From: an uncultured Collinsella sp.
GTDB lineage: Bacteria; Actinomycetota; Coriobacteriia; Coriobacteriales; Coriobacteriaceae
Assembly: GCA_959019775.1 (NCBI GenBank)
Contig: CAUEPS010000006.1
Span: 1 to 64,000, forward strand
Reading direction: 5' to 3'
Length of the DNA: 64,000 nucleotides
The notes below the pieces were generated by a model, which worked only from the letters and a program-made list of their open reading frames with translations, was not told the DNA's origin and made no database searches. This document shows, piece after piece, positions 27,570 to 37,806 of this stretch. Made by a program: the position numbers and the translations under genes. How positions within the stretch are numbered: the stretch's first letter is position 1; every line of letters starts with the position of its first letter.

Positions 27570-28181
27570 ATGATCGACATTCTGGAGCGCGATGGCCTCT
27601 CCGTCGAGCTGCTCTCATCCCTTTCTTATAAAAGCGAGCTAGGGATATCGCTTAAGAAGAACCTGCACTATTTTGATCGGGACCTCCTGCTTGATGAGCT
27701 CTTTCGAGCTAATGAGTGGTATCAAGGCCAATCGGCATTGGTTGACTTGCCTATAGACAGTCGAATTAAATCTCTTCAGTCTATCAAGCTTAAGTTAGAC
27801 CGTTATTGGCCCGATCATCAAGTGCGTAAAGTCTTTAATGACCTTCTCGGCTTTCGATCCATTGTTGATTCTTATGAATCCGTTCTTGCGTTAAGCGGTT
27901 CTGATTTTAAAGTTGTTGATCTATCTGCTGGAAAAGCCATAGACGACGGTTATCGTGGCGTTCATCTCTATTATGTGCGTGAAGCTCGCTGCTATCCGAT
28001 AGAGCTTCAGTACAATACTTTCTTTAATAGGCAGTTAAACAACTGGCTTCACAAGTATTTGTATAAGAAGACCGTTGATTCGAAGATTGGTGCCTTCTTG
28101 CGAATGCGCTACGAGGCCGGTTTGATTCATGATGAAGCTGAGTTCAGAAGGGAGTTGGCTGATGCGCTATCTGGTTGCTAA
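27570..28181 (+). CDS. RelA/SpoT-like nucleotidyltransferase-domain protein
   Basis: This 203-residue protein starts at ATG 27570 behind a GGGGGCGAG site. Residues ~60-180 carry the RelA/SpoT synthetase plan: RIKSLQSIKLKLDRYW, VFNDLLGFRSIV (Asp of the metal site), DDGYRGVHLYYV and PIELQYNTFFNRQLNNWLHK (Glu and Gln of the second motif). There is no HD hydrolase, TGS or ACT domain, so it has small-alarmone-synthetase size. Members make (p)ppGpp or act as toxins; which applies here is unknown. It is markedly AT-richer than rfbA and rfbB on either side, so it looks inserted together with the next small gene, which overlaps its 3' end by 20 bases. Confidence 0.75.
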   Translation: MIDILERDGLSVELLSSLSYKSELGISLKKNLHYFDRDLLLDELFRANEWYQGQSALVDLPIDSRIKSLQSIKLKLDRYWPDHQVRKVFNDLLGFRSIVDSYESVLALSGSDFKVVDLSAGKAIDDGYRGVHLYYVREARCYPIELQYNTFFNRQLNNWLHKYLYKKTVDSKIGAFLRMRYEAGLIHDEAEFRRELADALSGC

Positions 28182-28392
28182 GTGGTTTTCTAAGCAAGGT
28201 TCGCTGGTAATGGCCGTTAAACCAGGCAAGGAGCTTGTTGAGATGATGCGAAGGGTACAGGGTCGTTTTGGCACGTCTGACCTTCAGCTCGTTACCATCA
28301 GTCGTCCTTCTGCATACGGCGAGTACGAACCGTTTGAGTTTGTTCATTCCGAAGAGCAGCTTGTGGAACGCCTTGAGCAGCAGGCTGCGTAA
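28162..28392 (+). CDS. small conserved protein (DUF6718-like), function unknown
   Basis: This 76-residue protein starts at ATG 28162 with GGAG seven bases upstream, overlapping the RelA/SpoT-like gene by 20 bases in another frame. The sequence YLVAKWFSKQGSLVMAVKPG and LQLVTISRPSAYGEYEPFEF resembles a small family of about 70 residues in Gram-positive bacteria that I recall as DUF6718; that name is from memory. No catalytic motif or membrane segment is seen. The overlap suggests co-translation with, and perhaps control of, the RelA/SpoT-like protein. Confidence 0.6.
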   Translation: MRYLVAKWFSKQGSLVMAVKPGKELVEMMRRVQGRFGTSDLQLVTISRPSAYGEYEPFEFVHSEEQLVERLEQQAA

Positions 28393-29424
<1,032 letters not shown>

Positions 29425-29441
29425 GTTACCACACTGATCGA

Positions 29442-29474
29442 GGGCGCTGTCGCGAACTACTCGCGGCGGCGCCC
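29442..29474 (+). other. GC-rich hairpin in the rfbB-rfbCD gap (first of two)
   Basis: GGGCGC at 29442 pairs with GCGCCC at 29469, and CGCG with CGCG inside, closing on a 7-nt loop. It lies directly after the rfbB stop. Confidence 0.5.
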
Positions 29475-29495
29475 GAGTACGCGAGACGCCTTCTC

Positions 29496-29563
29496 GGCCC
29501 GTGCACGGCGAGCTCCCTTGCGGACATGGGGATGATCCCGGGGGAGCTCGCCGCGCACGGGCC
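29496..29563 (+). promoter_or_regulatory. long GC-rich hairpin just before the rfbCD ribosome site
   Basis: Two 22-base arms (29496-29517 and 29542-29563) pair with a single mismatch around a 24-nt loop. It ends 25 bases before the rfbCD start codon and has no T-run, so it is not a classic terminator. It could affect transcript stability or translation of rfbCD. Confidence 0.55.
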
Positions 29564-29588
29564 GGGACTTTGGAAAGGAACGGACCCT

Positions 29589-31076
29589 ATGGCAGAATTT
29601 GAATTCGAGAAACAGCTCACCGTAACGGAGACCGGCATCCCCGGCCTCAAGGTGGTGGACCTCCCCGTCCACGGCGACAACCGCGGCTGGTTCAAGGAGA
29701 ACTGGCAGCGCGAGAAGATGGTGGCCGCGGGCATCCCCGACCTGCGATTCGTGCAGAACAACATCTCCTTCAACGACAACAAGGGCGTCACGCGCGGCAT
29801 CCACGCCGAGCCCTGGGACAAGTTCATCTCCGTGGCCACCGGCTCGGTCTTCGGCGCGTGGGTGGACCTCCGCCCCGGCGCGGGCTTCGGCAAGGTCTTC
29901 ACCTGCACGCTGGACCCCTCGCGCGCCATCTTCGTGCCGCGCGGCGTGGGCAACTCCTACCAGGCCCTGGAGGACGGCACGGCCTACACCTACCTGGTGG
30001 ACGCCCACTGGTCGCTCGAGCTCAAGAAGACCTACACCTTCGTGAACCTGGCCGACCCCGAGCTCGCCATCCAGTGGCCCATCCCTCTGGAGGAGTGCGA
30101 GCTCTCCGAGGCCGACAGGGCGCACCCGATGCTCGCCGACGCCCTGCCCATGGCCCCGCGCCGCACGCTCGTGACCGGCTGCAACGGCCAGCTGGGCCGC
30201 GCCGTGCGCGCCATGGCCGAGGAGCGCGGCCTTAACGGCTCCTTCGACTACTGCGACATCGACACCTTCGACATGTCCGACCCGGCGGCCTACGGCAAGT
30301 TCGACTGGTCGCTCTACGGCACCGTCATCAACTGCGGCGCCTACACCGCGGTGGACAGGGCGGAGACCCCCGAGGGCCGCAAGGCGTGCTGGGCCGCCAA
30401 CGCCACGGGACCGGCGCTGCTCGCCCGCACGTGCGCCGAGCACGGCATCGCGCTCGTGCACGTGAGCTCGGACTACGTGTTCGACGGCACCGCGGAGCTG
30501 CACTCCGAGGACGAGGCGCTCTCGCCCCTCTCCGTCTACGGCCAGTCCAAGGCCGCCGGTGACCTCGCCGTCGAGTCCTGCCCCGCGCACTACATCCTGC
30601 GCTCCAGCTGGGTCATTGGCCGCGGCCACAACTTCGTGAAGACCATGCGCGCTCTCTCCGACCGCTGCGCCGACGCCGGGGACGTCCTCGAGCGGGTCAC
30701 CGTGGTGGACGACCAGGTGGGCCGCCTCACCTTCACCGAGACCATGGCCGGCGCCATCTTCCATCTGCTCGGCTACCGCGAGGGCGACATGGAGCCCACG
30801 GCCCCGGCGCCCTACGGCCTGTACAACTGCACCAACTCCGGCGACGCCGCCAGCTGGGCCAAGATCGCCGCGGCGGTGTTCGATCGCGCCAACGGCAACG
30901 GCGGCAGGGTGGTGCCGGTCTCCACGGCGGATTATTACGCCAACGCCGCCGGCCCCATCGCCCCGCGCCCGGAGCACTCCGCGCTGGACCTCTCCAAGCT
31001 CGATGCCACGGGCTTTGCGCCCGCAGACTGGCACGAGGAACTCGACGTGTATATGGACGAGTTGTTGGCTGAGTAA
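29589..31076 (+). CDS. rfbCD: fused dTDP-4-dehydrorhamnose 3,5-epimerase / dTDP-4-dehydrorhamnose reductase
   Basis: This 495-residue bifunctional enzyme starts at ATG 29589, about 13 bases after GGAAAGGAA. Residues ~1-190 are the RmlC cupin: PVHGDNRGWFKENW, VTRGIHAEPWDKF (catalytic His) and RAIFVPRGVGNSYQALED. Residues ~195-495 are the RmlD reductase: TLVTGCNGQLGRAVRA (NADPH), NCGAYTAVDRAE, HVSSDYVFDGT and YGQSKAAGDLAVE (YxxxK). The protein thus does the last two steps to dTDP-L-rhamnose. This fusion is known from Coriobacteriia and some Firmicutes. A strong hairpin precedes its ribosome site and a terminator follows its stop. Confidence 0.96.
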   Translation: MAEFEFEKQLTVTETGIPGLKVVDLPVHGDNRGWFKENWQREKMVAAGIPDLRFVQNNISFNDNKGVTRGIHAEPWDKFISVATGSVFGAWVDLRPGAGFGKVFTCTLDPSRAIFVPRGVGNSYQALEDGTAYTYLVDAHWSLELKKTYTFVNLADPELAIQWPIPLEECELSEADRAHPMLADALPMAPRRTLVTGCNGQLGRAVRAMAEERGLNGSFDYCDIDTFDMSDPAAYGKFDWSLYGTVINCGAYTAVDRAETPEGRKACWAANATGPALLARTCAEHGIALVHVSSDYVFDGTAELHSEDEALSPLSVYGQSKAAGDLAVESCPAHYILRSSWVIGRGHNFVKTMRALSDRCADAGDVLERVTVVDDQVGRLTFTETMAGAIFHLLGYREGDMEPTAPAPYGLYNCTNSGDAASWAKIAAAVFDRANGNGGRVVPVSTADYYANAAGPIAPRPEHSALDLSKLDATGFAPADWHEELDVYMDELLAE

Positions 31077-31182
31077 GCTGTTTCTCATTCTTGTTAAGCT
31101 TGCTTGCACGTTTAACCTTCGGGAGTACGCTATTCCTGTAGTGTCGTTAATAGCTTACAAGGCATGCTTTAGATTTCTGCTA

Positions 31183-31218
31183 AAAGGGGAGGGTGCCCAA
31201 TAGAGCACCCTCCCCTTT
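31183..31218. terminator. terminator at the end of the rhamnose operon
   Basis: A perfect 14-bp stem (arms 31183-31196 and 31205-31218) with an 8-nt loop has A-rich sequence on the left arm and TTT on the right. It serves rfbCD and, on the other strand, the DUF4012 gene. Confidence 0.8.
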
Positions 31219-31264
31219 GCGTGTGGAATATGTTGGAGCGGCCTAACCTGATCGCGCAAAAAGC

Positions 31265-33248
31265 CTACTGCCAGCCAGCAACTTCCTGGGCCGTGGGGGT
31301 GGTGCGTACGGCAAGCTCCGTCTGGGCATCCGTGGACGTGGTTACCGTAAACGTCAAGGTCTCCTCTTCCTGCGGGGCGAGCTGGACCTGTCCGCCGTAT
31401 TGCCAGACCTGGCAATTACCGTACTTGGTCTTGGCATACGTAGTGCCGGCGCTGGACTGGATGTTTGAAATGGTTCCGTTGGCCGGCGCGTACAGCGTTA
31501 CACCGTAGATCATGTTGCCGAGCGCCTTGAGCTCCGGGTTGTAGCCGGAGATGTAATGCGTAAGCGTCTGGGCCTCTTCGGTCGTGCAGTTGTTCTTTAC
31601 GCGAACGGTAACGTCGTACGTCTTCGACCCGTCTGCATTTGCAGTGCCCTGGCCAACCTCGATATGGGAGCTTAGATACCAGCTCATCTTTGCCCAGGTG
31701 TTGTCATCAATATAGACGCCGAGCTCGGGAACGGTGCTATCTTGTGAGACAGCACCCTCGAGACCGAGTTTAGCGATCGCATTCTCTTCGTCTGCGTTTT
31801 CCATCCATACCATCACGCGGCCGGCTTTGGCGTCCTTGGCCACGGTTTCTATGAGGGCGGTAAGATCGACCTTGCCCAGATTGCTCATTACCTGCTTAGC
31901 AGCTGCGCCAGCAGCTTCTGCAAAGTATGGGTCTTGATCCGGAACGGCTTTTTCGAGGTACACGTTGTGGAGGAGAATTGTTGCGGCATTGGTGCCATCG
32001 ATGGTGGAGCCATCGCTGAGCGTAACCCCGCCGGTGAGTGCAAGCAGGTGCTGCAGGAACACGGGATCGACCGCTATCGCTCCGTTGGCCACATCTCCCA
32101 CGCGGTCCGCCCAGAGGTCGCGTACGTGCATTCCGGTAGAAGACCAATCGGGGTTCGTGGTGATGAGCTGGGGAATCTTGGTGTAGCCGTTGGGATACAT
32201 CGTCTGTTCGACCTCGGTGGTGGGAAGCGTTCCCTCGCCACCGTTGAGCTTTGAAATGCCGGAGAATTCACCGAGCTCGATCTTGCCGTTCGTGACGGTG
32301 AGTAGACCGGTGGAGCCGGGGAAGCCGCCCGTGGCGCGTAGCTCGGAGTTGTTCTGGGCAACTACGACATACGTACGTGTTTGGCCATTTGCGCCGAGCA
32401 TCTGCGGCAGGTACGGAGCGACTGCCGATGCGGCGTTTACGGTGTCGTTGAGGGTGGCTACGAGGGGCTTGGCTTTTTCAAGAGCTGTCTGTAGCTGGGC
32501 GATGTGCGCGTCGGGGAGAGCGCTCATCTCTTTCGCGGCCTTGTTTATAGATGGCTTGGAATTTGAGAGAACGGTGCACACGTTGGTTAGCAGGTTGATG
32601 TTGATGGATCCGTTTTCGGTAAAGAGGGTGTTGAGGCCCTGACCCTTGAGCGCCTCCGCAACGGGCGTGAGCGCGTCGTTTGCAAGCGTATCGAGCGTTG
32701 CCGAGATGGTCTGAACGGACTTCACATCGCTCCCGAGAACCGGAATAAAACTCGCGATATTCCAGAGTGCACTCGAGGTGGTCGAGTGCATGCGCCCGGC
32801 CGCGGCATCGATGTTCTGAGCAGCATCGAGCACGCCGTCCATGTTTCCGGTTTTTACGCTTTCTGAGGCACTTTGCGCGCTGGCAATAATGGAGTCTGCA
32901 TCCGTTTTAACGTCCTTGACTTGCCTGAGGAGGACAGCTCCGGAGGCGCCGCAAGCGACGAGCGGAGCAACGACGATGCCTACGACGATGGGCCAGCGCT
33001 TCTTCCTGCGAATCCTTTTGCGCTCGAGTGGTTCTTCATCGTAGTGAAGATCAAGATACGGAAAGTGAGCGTATTGGGCGGTATCGCTGGGAGAATTATA
33101 TGCTTCGAAAGCCCGGGGCGCCTCCTGTGCCTGCGGTATTGTCCCCGTGTCGTCAAGAGGCTTGAAGCGTTTGCCATGGTATTTCGTTGTTGTTCTCAGT
33201 ATCGCTGGAATTGTGGTATTCGTTGCTGTTGGAGAAATGAGACCCCAT
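31265..33248 (-). pseudogene. DUF4012 membrane-anchored protein, frameshifted near the 5' end
   Basis: The gene starts at ATG 33248 behind a perfect AGGAGGG, giving MGSHFSNSNEYHNSSDTE and so on, but this frame stops after ~31 codons. At about 33171-33176 an extra base shifts the frame; removing one C gives PWKRFKPLDDTGTIPQ and continues through a transmembrane helix (RWPIVVGIVVAPLVACGASG) into a long extracellular part of ~560 residues ending at 31265. That part contains RTYVVVAQNNSELRATGGF, the DUF4012 hallmark. DUF4012 proteins occur with actinobacterial surface polysaccharide genes, function unknown. No good start lies downstream of the shift that keeps the membrane anchor, so the gene is probably inactive unless this is a sequencing error. 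Confidence 0.75.
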
Positions 33249-33391
33249 GTGCCCTCCTATAGTTTTGTTCCAGTCCAATAGTATACGTGCGGGAGGGCTT
33301 CATGCAGCGTCTTCAATAGATGATGCATGAAATATTATGAATATCGTATCAGTAGCGCATCGAATGTTCGCCATGCTGAATATCGAGACGT

Positions 33392-35383
33392 TTATCCCAA
33401 GATGCGGTGCTTGATGCTAGAGAGAATGCCCCTAGTGTAGATTCGCTTGGCTTGGGCGTCCTCATCGCGCTTGATATCGAGACGCGGGTAGCCGCTCGTG
33501 TACTCTACGTTGGGGTTGGCGAGCACGTCTTGGCGCATGGCGGGGAAGCGGCGCCAGAGCTCGGCAAGGCCCGTGGCGCTTCCATAGATGGCGTTGAGGT
33601 TTGCGGCCGCTACGTAGGCGCTGCCGTGGGTGGTGGCGCGCGCATGAGGGGTGCCGAGGACGAGCTTGTCTTGCTGACGCAGGAGGAACGAGAGCTCCAT
33701 TACCTCGGTTTGGAGGTTCCCGTATTCGTGGAGCTGACCGGCAATCGTTTCAAGATCGCTGCGCCGGATCATGAAGAGGTCGGGGCTTGCGGCCGAGAAG
33801 TTGCACGTTGCCTCTGCAAGGCCGTTGTAACCGCCGCCCATGTTGTCCGTGAAGTTGCGGTTGGGGGCAACGGGGGTTCCGTCCGCGAGGAGCACGGTGC
33901 CCGCTTGTGCGATGAGACCATCGGGGTAGAAAAGCTTGGGCGAGACAATGCCTACCTCGGCTCGGCAGAAGTAGGCCGCAGTGGTTGCGATGCAGCTCTC
34001 GTCGTCGAGTTCGATCATGTCGGTTGCGAAGGCGATGAGGTCTGTATCCAGGGTTTCGAGTGCCTCTCGCGTCGCCGCCCTGAGGCTCGCGGGGTTCAGG
34101 ATGATGCTTGTATTCGAGATGCCGTGCGCATTACCAACAGATTTGAACAAGCGCGTCGTGTCTTGCGTGTTGTTGCTCAGAATGGCTAAACCCACGCGTG
34201 GAGGGCGCGATGCCTTCTTGTAATCCACGTGGTACACGCAGGAATTATGGGTTTCTGAAACGTGAGTTTCAATGCCTCGGCGTGAGAAATGGTTCTCCAG
34301 CGCCGTGGCTCCGGCAAGAACGGCGTAGGGCTTGGACTCCATGACGCCGCCGTTGGTGGAGCCGGCGTGCACGCGCCAGTGGTAGAGGACCTCGGGAATG
34401 TGGCAGATGCAGCGGGCGTGCTCCACGGCCTTGAGGGAGAGGTCGTAGTCCTGAGCTCCGGAGACTTCGTCGGGCGACAGCTCCACGCGGTCGAGGATGT
34501 AGCGGTTCACCATGAGCATGTGCACCATGTAGTTGTGCGAGTAGAGTAGGTCACGGTTGAAGTCGGGCTTGAAGCGCGGGGCGTAGCCGGCGGCGTCGTC
34601 TTCCTCGAAGTTGTCCTCGTCGCAATAGAAGAGGTCCGCATCGGGGTGCTTGGCGGCGAAGGCCATGTAGCGCTCGAGCACGTAGGGGGAGAGCGTGTCG
34701 TCATGGTCGGCAAAGGCCACATAGTCGCCCGTGGCGGCGCGAATGCCTATGTTGGTATTGCCGGCGATGCCTAAGTTCTCGGGGAAGTCAATGGTCTTGA
34801 TGCGCGGGTCCGCGTAGGTGGCCAGTACTTCCTGCATGCCCTCGTTGTCCGGGCTCGCATTTACCAGCACGAGCTCCCAGATCGTATAGGTCTGCGCGAG
34901 CACCGAGTCGATCATGTCGCGCAGGTAGGGCAGCGGCGTGTTGTAGAGCGGGCAGATGATGCTCACGAGCGGGTGGAAGTCTGCGGGAATGGAGCCTTCC
35001 GGCAGGGGCTGGGGCTTGGGATAGCTCGCGTACGCGCCGTCGATGCTGGGATTCACCATGTCGAGGTCGCGGCGGATACGCATGCGCTCGCGGCGCCTGC
35101 CCGTCATGGTATCGAGCAACATGTCCTGGTAGGTGAGGTTGAAGTTGGCGGTGAAGCCATCGGCCTTGACGGAGAGGACGGGGTTGGCTCCTTTGGCCTG
35201 GGGCTCCAGGATGAAGAATTCCGCGTGCGCGTTAAGGGGCGTACCGCTCTTGGCGGTAAGGGCAAAGTCCGCGGGGTTGGGCAGCGCGTTTCCGCAGCCC
35301 TTCAGCTCTGCCCGGTAGACAACCCGGTCTCCATCGGCCTCGAATACTTGGTCGATGGTTGCGGTGATGGACGAAGCGGCCAT
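33392..35383 (-). CDS. large family 2 glycosyltransferase
   Basis: The gene encodes 663 residues from ATG 35383. The first ~165 residues are a beta-rich N-terminal domain (ATIDQVFEADGDRVVYRAEL). Then comes a full GT-A fold: PLVSIICPLYNTPLPYLRDM, LVLVNASPDNEG, NLGIAGNTNIGI, VAFADHDDTLSPY and SGAQDYDLSLKAVEH. A second, more diverged GT-like half (~430-630) follows, with VGLAILSNNTQDTTRLFKSV and VGIVSPKLFYPDGLIAQAG. The layout is like two-domain rhamnosyl/galactofuranosyl transferases. It is on the minus strand upstream of the DUF4012 gene and divergent from the GT2 gene at 35578; the 194-base gap between them should hold both promoters. Confidence 0.82.
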   Translation of the reverse strand: MAASSITATIDQVFEADGDRVVYRAELKGCGNALPNPADFALTAKSGTPLNAHAEFFILEPQAKGANPVLSVKADGFTANFNLTYQDMLLDTMTGRRRERMRIRRDLDMVNPSIDGAYASYPKPQPLPEGSIPADFHPLVSIICPLYNTPLPYLRDMIDSVLAQTYTIWELVLVNASPDNEGMQEVLATYADPRIKTIDFPENLGIAGNTNIGIRAATGDYVAFADHDDTLSPYVLERYMAFAAKHPDADLFYCDEDNFEEDDAAGYAPRFKPDFNRDLLYSHNYMVHMLMVNRYILDRVELSPDEVSGAQDYDLSLKAVEHARCICHIPEVLYHWRVHAGSTNGGVMESKPYAVLAGATALENHFSRRGIETHVSETHNSCVYHVDYKKASRPPRVGLAILSNNTQDTTRLFKSVGNAHGISNTSIILNPASLRAATREALETLDTDLIAFATDMIELDDESCIATTAAYFCRAEVGIVSPKLFYPDGLIAQAGTVLLADGTPVAPNRNFTDNMGGGYNGLAEATCNFSAASPDLFMIRRSDLETIAGQLHEYGNLQTEVMELSFLLRQQDKLVLGTPHARATTHGSAYVAAANLNAIYGSATGLAELWRRFPAMRQDVLANPNVEYTSGYPRLDIKRDEDAQAKRIYTRGILSSIKHRILG

Positions 35384-35577
35384 GTGGATATCCGATCTGC
35401 AAATGTGCCAGAAGAGCCGGGGCTTCGGTGTTAGTCCGCGGCGAGAGGTTTTGTGATTCGGGTCAAATGATAGCAAAAGGGAGAGTGTGCGGGGCTTCCT
35501 TGGTATCCTTGTTCAGATAAGAATGCAGCCCGGCGCTTAATGCGCTTTGCCGTCGTGTCCCTGAAAGGTCGTCTTGC

Positions 35578-36714
35578 ATGAAATCCGACGCTTCCGCGCT
35601 CGTTTCCGTCATCATTCCCGTGTGCAACGTGGAAAAGTATCTCGCCCAGTGCCTGGAGAGCATCTGCTCCCAAACGCACCGTGAGCTGGAGATCATCTGT
35701 TTGAACGATGGCTCGAAGGACGGCTCCCTAGCTATTCTTCGCGAGTTTGAGACGCGCGACCCGCGCGTGATCGTTGTTGACAAACCCAACGAGGGCTACG
35801 GCGCCACGTGCAACCGTGGCTTAGAGATGGCTCACGGCGCGTGGGTTTCCGTCATTGAGCCGGACGACTGGATCGACTCGGCCATGTACGAGCGCATGCT
35901 CGCGCGCGCGGCCATGGTGGATGGTCCCGTGGACATCGTCAAGTGCCCGTGGATCGACGTGCACGATTGGGACGACCCGGACATGCAGTACGAGCAGCAG
36001 TGCGTTCTGGCGCACCGCCTGCCCAACACCACGCGCCCCGTGACTCTGGTCGACCTGCCCATCATGGTGGAGCAACACCCGAGCATTTGGAGCGCCATCT
36101 ACCGCCGCGACTTCTTGAACGAGTGCGGCATCCGCTTTGTCCCGTACCCGGGCGCTGGCTGGGCGGACAACCCGTTCCTCATCGAGGCATTCTGCCAGGC
36201 CAAGGCCATCATGACGTTCGATGAGGCCTTCTACCACTACCGCTGTGACCTTCCCGGCGCTACGTACAACCACAAGAAGGACAGTGCCGTGGCCCTGCCC
36301 TTCGACCGCTGGTGTAACATGACGGACATCCTCGAGCGCCTGCACGTGACCGACCTCGGTATCCTCGAGGCGCACTATATGCGCGGCTTTAACTACATCC
36401 ACGGCGCAATCGTGGACGATGGCTGGGAGAACCCCATCGTGCAGGACGGCACGCGCCGTGTGTTCTCGCGCATGGATACCGACATCGTGCTCGGGCATCC
36501 CAAGCTTTCACCTAAGCGCAAGCGCTTCTACCTGGAGCAGATGGGCATTACCGGCCGCCACGTGCCGGTGTGGCCGCGCGTGAAATACTTCGCAAGCGAG
36601 ACGGCATTCTTCGTGCGAACCAACGGCGTTGGCGGCCTGGTGCGTAAAGTGGGCGGCTTTGTGAACGGCAAGCAGATTGCCCGCGCCCGTGCGAAGGAGA
36701 ACGCAAAGGGGTAG
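35578..36714 (+). CDS. family 2 glycosyltransferase
   Basis: This 378-residue protein starts at ATG 35578 behind GAAAGG. Its GT-A domain has VSVIIPVCNVEKYLAQCLES, LEIICLNDGSKDGS, NEGYGATCNRGLEMAHGAWV and VSVIEPDDWID, where EPDD takes the usual DxDD place. A ~230-residue helical C-terminal part follows, ending in basic residues. Glu in the metal motif is a known variant (EPDD) of this GT2 group in capsule and teichoic-type clusters. It is separated from the exporter genes by 270 bases. Confidence 0.85.
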   Translation: MKSDASALVSVIIPVCNVEKYLAQCLESICSQTHRELEIICLNDGSKDGSLAILREFETRDPRVIVVDKPNEGYGATCNRGLEMAHGAWVSVIEPDDWIDSAMYERMLARAAMVDGPVDIVKCPWIDVHDWDDPDMQYEQQCVLAHRLPNTTRPVTLVDLPIMVEQHPSIWSAIYRRDFLNECGIRFVPYPGAGWADNPFLIEAFCQAKAIMTFDEAFYHYRCDLPGATYNHKKDSAVALPFDRWCNMTDILERLHVTDLGILEAHYMRGFNYIHGAIVDDGWENPIVQDGTRRVFSRMDTDIVLGHPKLSPKRKRFYLEQMGITGRHVPVWPRVKYFASETAFFVRTNGVGGLVRKVGGFVNGKQIARARAKENAKG

Positions 36715-36984
36715 GGGGTCCTGCTTTTGTTTTCATGAGCGAAGCCGACGAAGACGGTGAAGACGAAGGATATCCGGAGGCGCTGCGGCCCGGTGCGAGA
36801 TTCTTCGACTGCGGTTTAACTGTTCGCAGGGACATGATGGAAATGGCCTGCAGGGCCCCCGACTCTCCTGATTGTGTGCAGCTCGCCGGGGCGAGAAATC
36901 GCGCAAGCGCCCCTGTGTTAACATATGTTCTTCGGCAAGGGCGGCATCTGCCGCTAACGTGCAATCAATAGGGAGGCGTCGTCG
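36715..36984. other. intergenic region upstream of the ABC exporter operon
   Basis: No gene is supported: a 78-codon frame from ATG 36735 has no ribosome site and an unnatural composition. AT-rich TTAACATATG near 36920 may be part of a promoter for the exporter genes. The GGGAGG ribosome site of the permease is at 36971. Confidence 0.4.
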
Positions 36985-37797
36985 GTGTCCTCACAGACTC
37001 TTGCAACCGAAAAGGCCCCGCGTCCGTATAAGAAGGATCTGCTCATCCTCGAGCAGCTCGTCACCAAGGACTTCAAGCTCAAGTACCGTCGTAGTTTCCT
37101 CGGTGTGTTGTGGAGCGTTCTCAACCCATTGCTCATGATGGTCGTCATGTCCATCGTGTTCTCTTACATGTTTGGCAGCAACGTCCCCAACTTCCCACTC
37201 TACCTCATCGTGGGCAACGTCACGTTCTCGCTCATGAGCGACTCCACCAACGCAGCGCTTACGAGTATCATCAACGCCGCGCCGCTGCTGAAGAAGGTCA
37301 AGGTCAACCGGTATATCTTCCCGGTGCAGAAGGTCTTGTTCGCGCTCGTGAACTTTGCTTTCTCGCTCATCGCCGTGGCCATCGTCATGCTGTTCTTCCA
37401 GGTTATGCCCACGTGGCACTTCATCTGGCTGCCCCTGTGCCTGTTCTTGCTGATGCTCTTCTGCATCGGCGTGGGCATGGCCATCGGCGCGCTCTCCGTC
37501 TTCTTCCGCGACATCATCCACCTGTGGAGTGTCGTCATCATCGCGTGGACCTACCTCACGCCCATCTTCTGGGACCTCTCCCTGCTTATCGACAAGGGCG
37601 CCCCGCACTGGATCATCATGCTGGTGAAGATAAACCCCATGTACAACTACCTCGAGTTCATGCGTGATATTTTCCTGTGGCAGCAGAACCCCACGCCCAC
37701 GGTGCTCCTTATGTGCATCGCGTGGGCCATCATCGCGCTCATCATCGGTATCTTCGTGTTCAAGAAGACCGAGCACAAGTTCATCCTCTACGTCTAA
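36985..37797 (+). CDS. ABC-2 type polysaccharide export permease (Wzm/TagG-like)
   Basis: This 270-residue protein starts at GTG 36985 behind GGGAGG. After the amphipathic LVTKDFKLKYRRSFLGVLWSV segment, which is diagnostic of TagG/Wzm permeases, six transmembrane helices are visible. TPIFWDLSLLI and the NPMYNYLEFMRDIFLW segment before the last helix are also family marks. It exports a complete lipid-linked polysaccharide together with the ATPase encoded 9 bases downstream. This export route is distinct from the Wzx flippase at 15130, so the region appears to serve at least two polysaccharides. Confidence 0.93.
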   Translation: MSSQTLATEKAPRPYKKDLLILEQLVTKDFKLKYRRSFLGVLWSVLNPLLMMVVMSIVFSYMFGSNVPNFPLYLIVGNVTFSLMSDSTNAALTSIINAAPLLKKVKVNRYIFPVQKVLFALVNFAFSLIAVAIVMLFFQVMPTWHFIWLPLCLFLLMLFCIGVGMAIGALSVFFRDIIHLWSVVIIAWTYLTPIFWDLSLLIDKGAPHWIIMLVKINPMYNYLEFMRDIFLWQQNPTPTVLLMCIAWAIIALIIGIFVFKKTEHKFILYV

Positions 37798-37806
37798 GGC
37801 GGCACC

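Noticed and set aside
29496..29563. Hairpin before rfbCD as a transcription terminator
   Set aside because: No T-run follows, and it lies within an evident operon.
29457..31109. 550-codon minus-strand frame opposite rfbCD
   Set aside because: Antisense of a certain gene, with no ribosome site and unnatural composition.
36735..36971. 78-codon frame before the exporter permease
   Set aside because: No ribosome site, no recognisable composition; it overlaps the likely promoter region.
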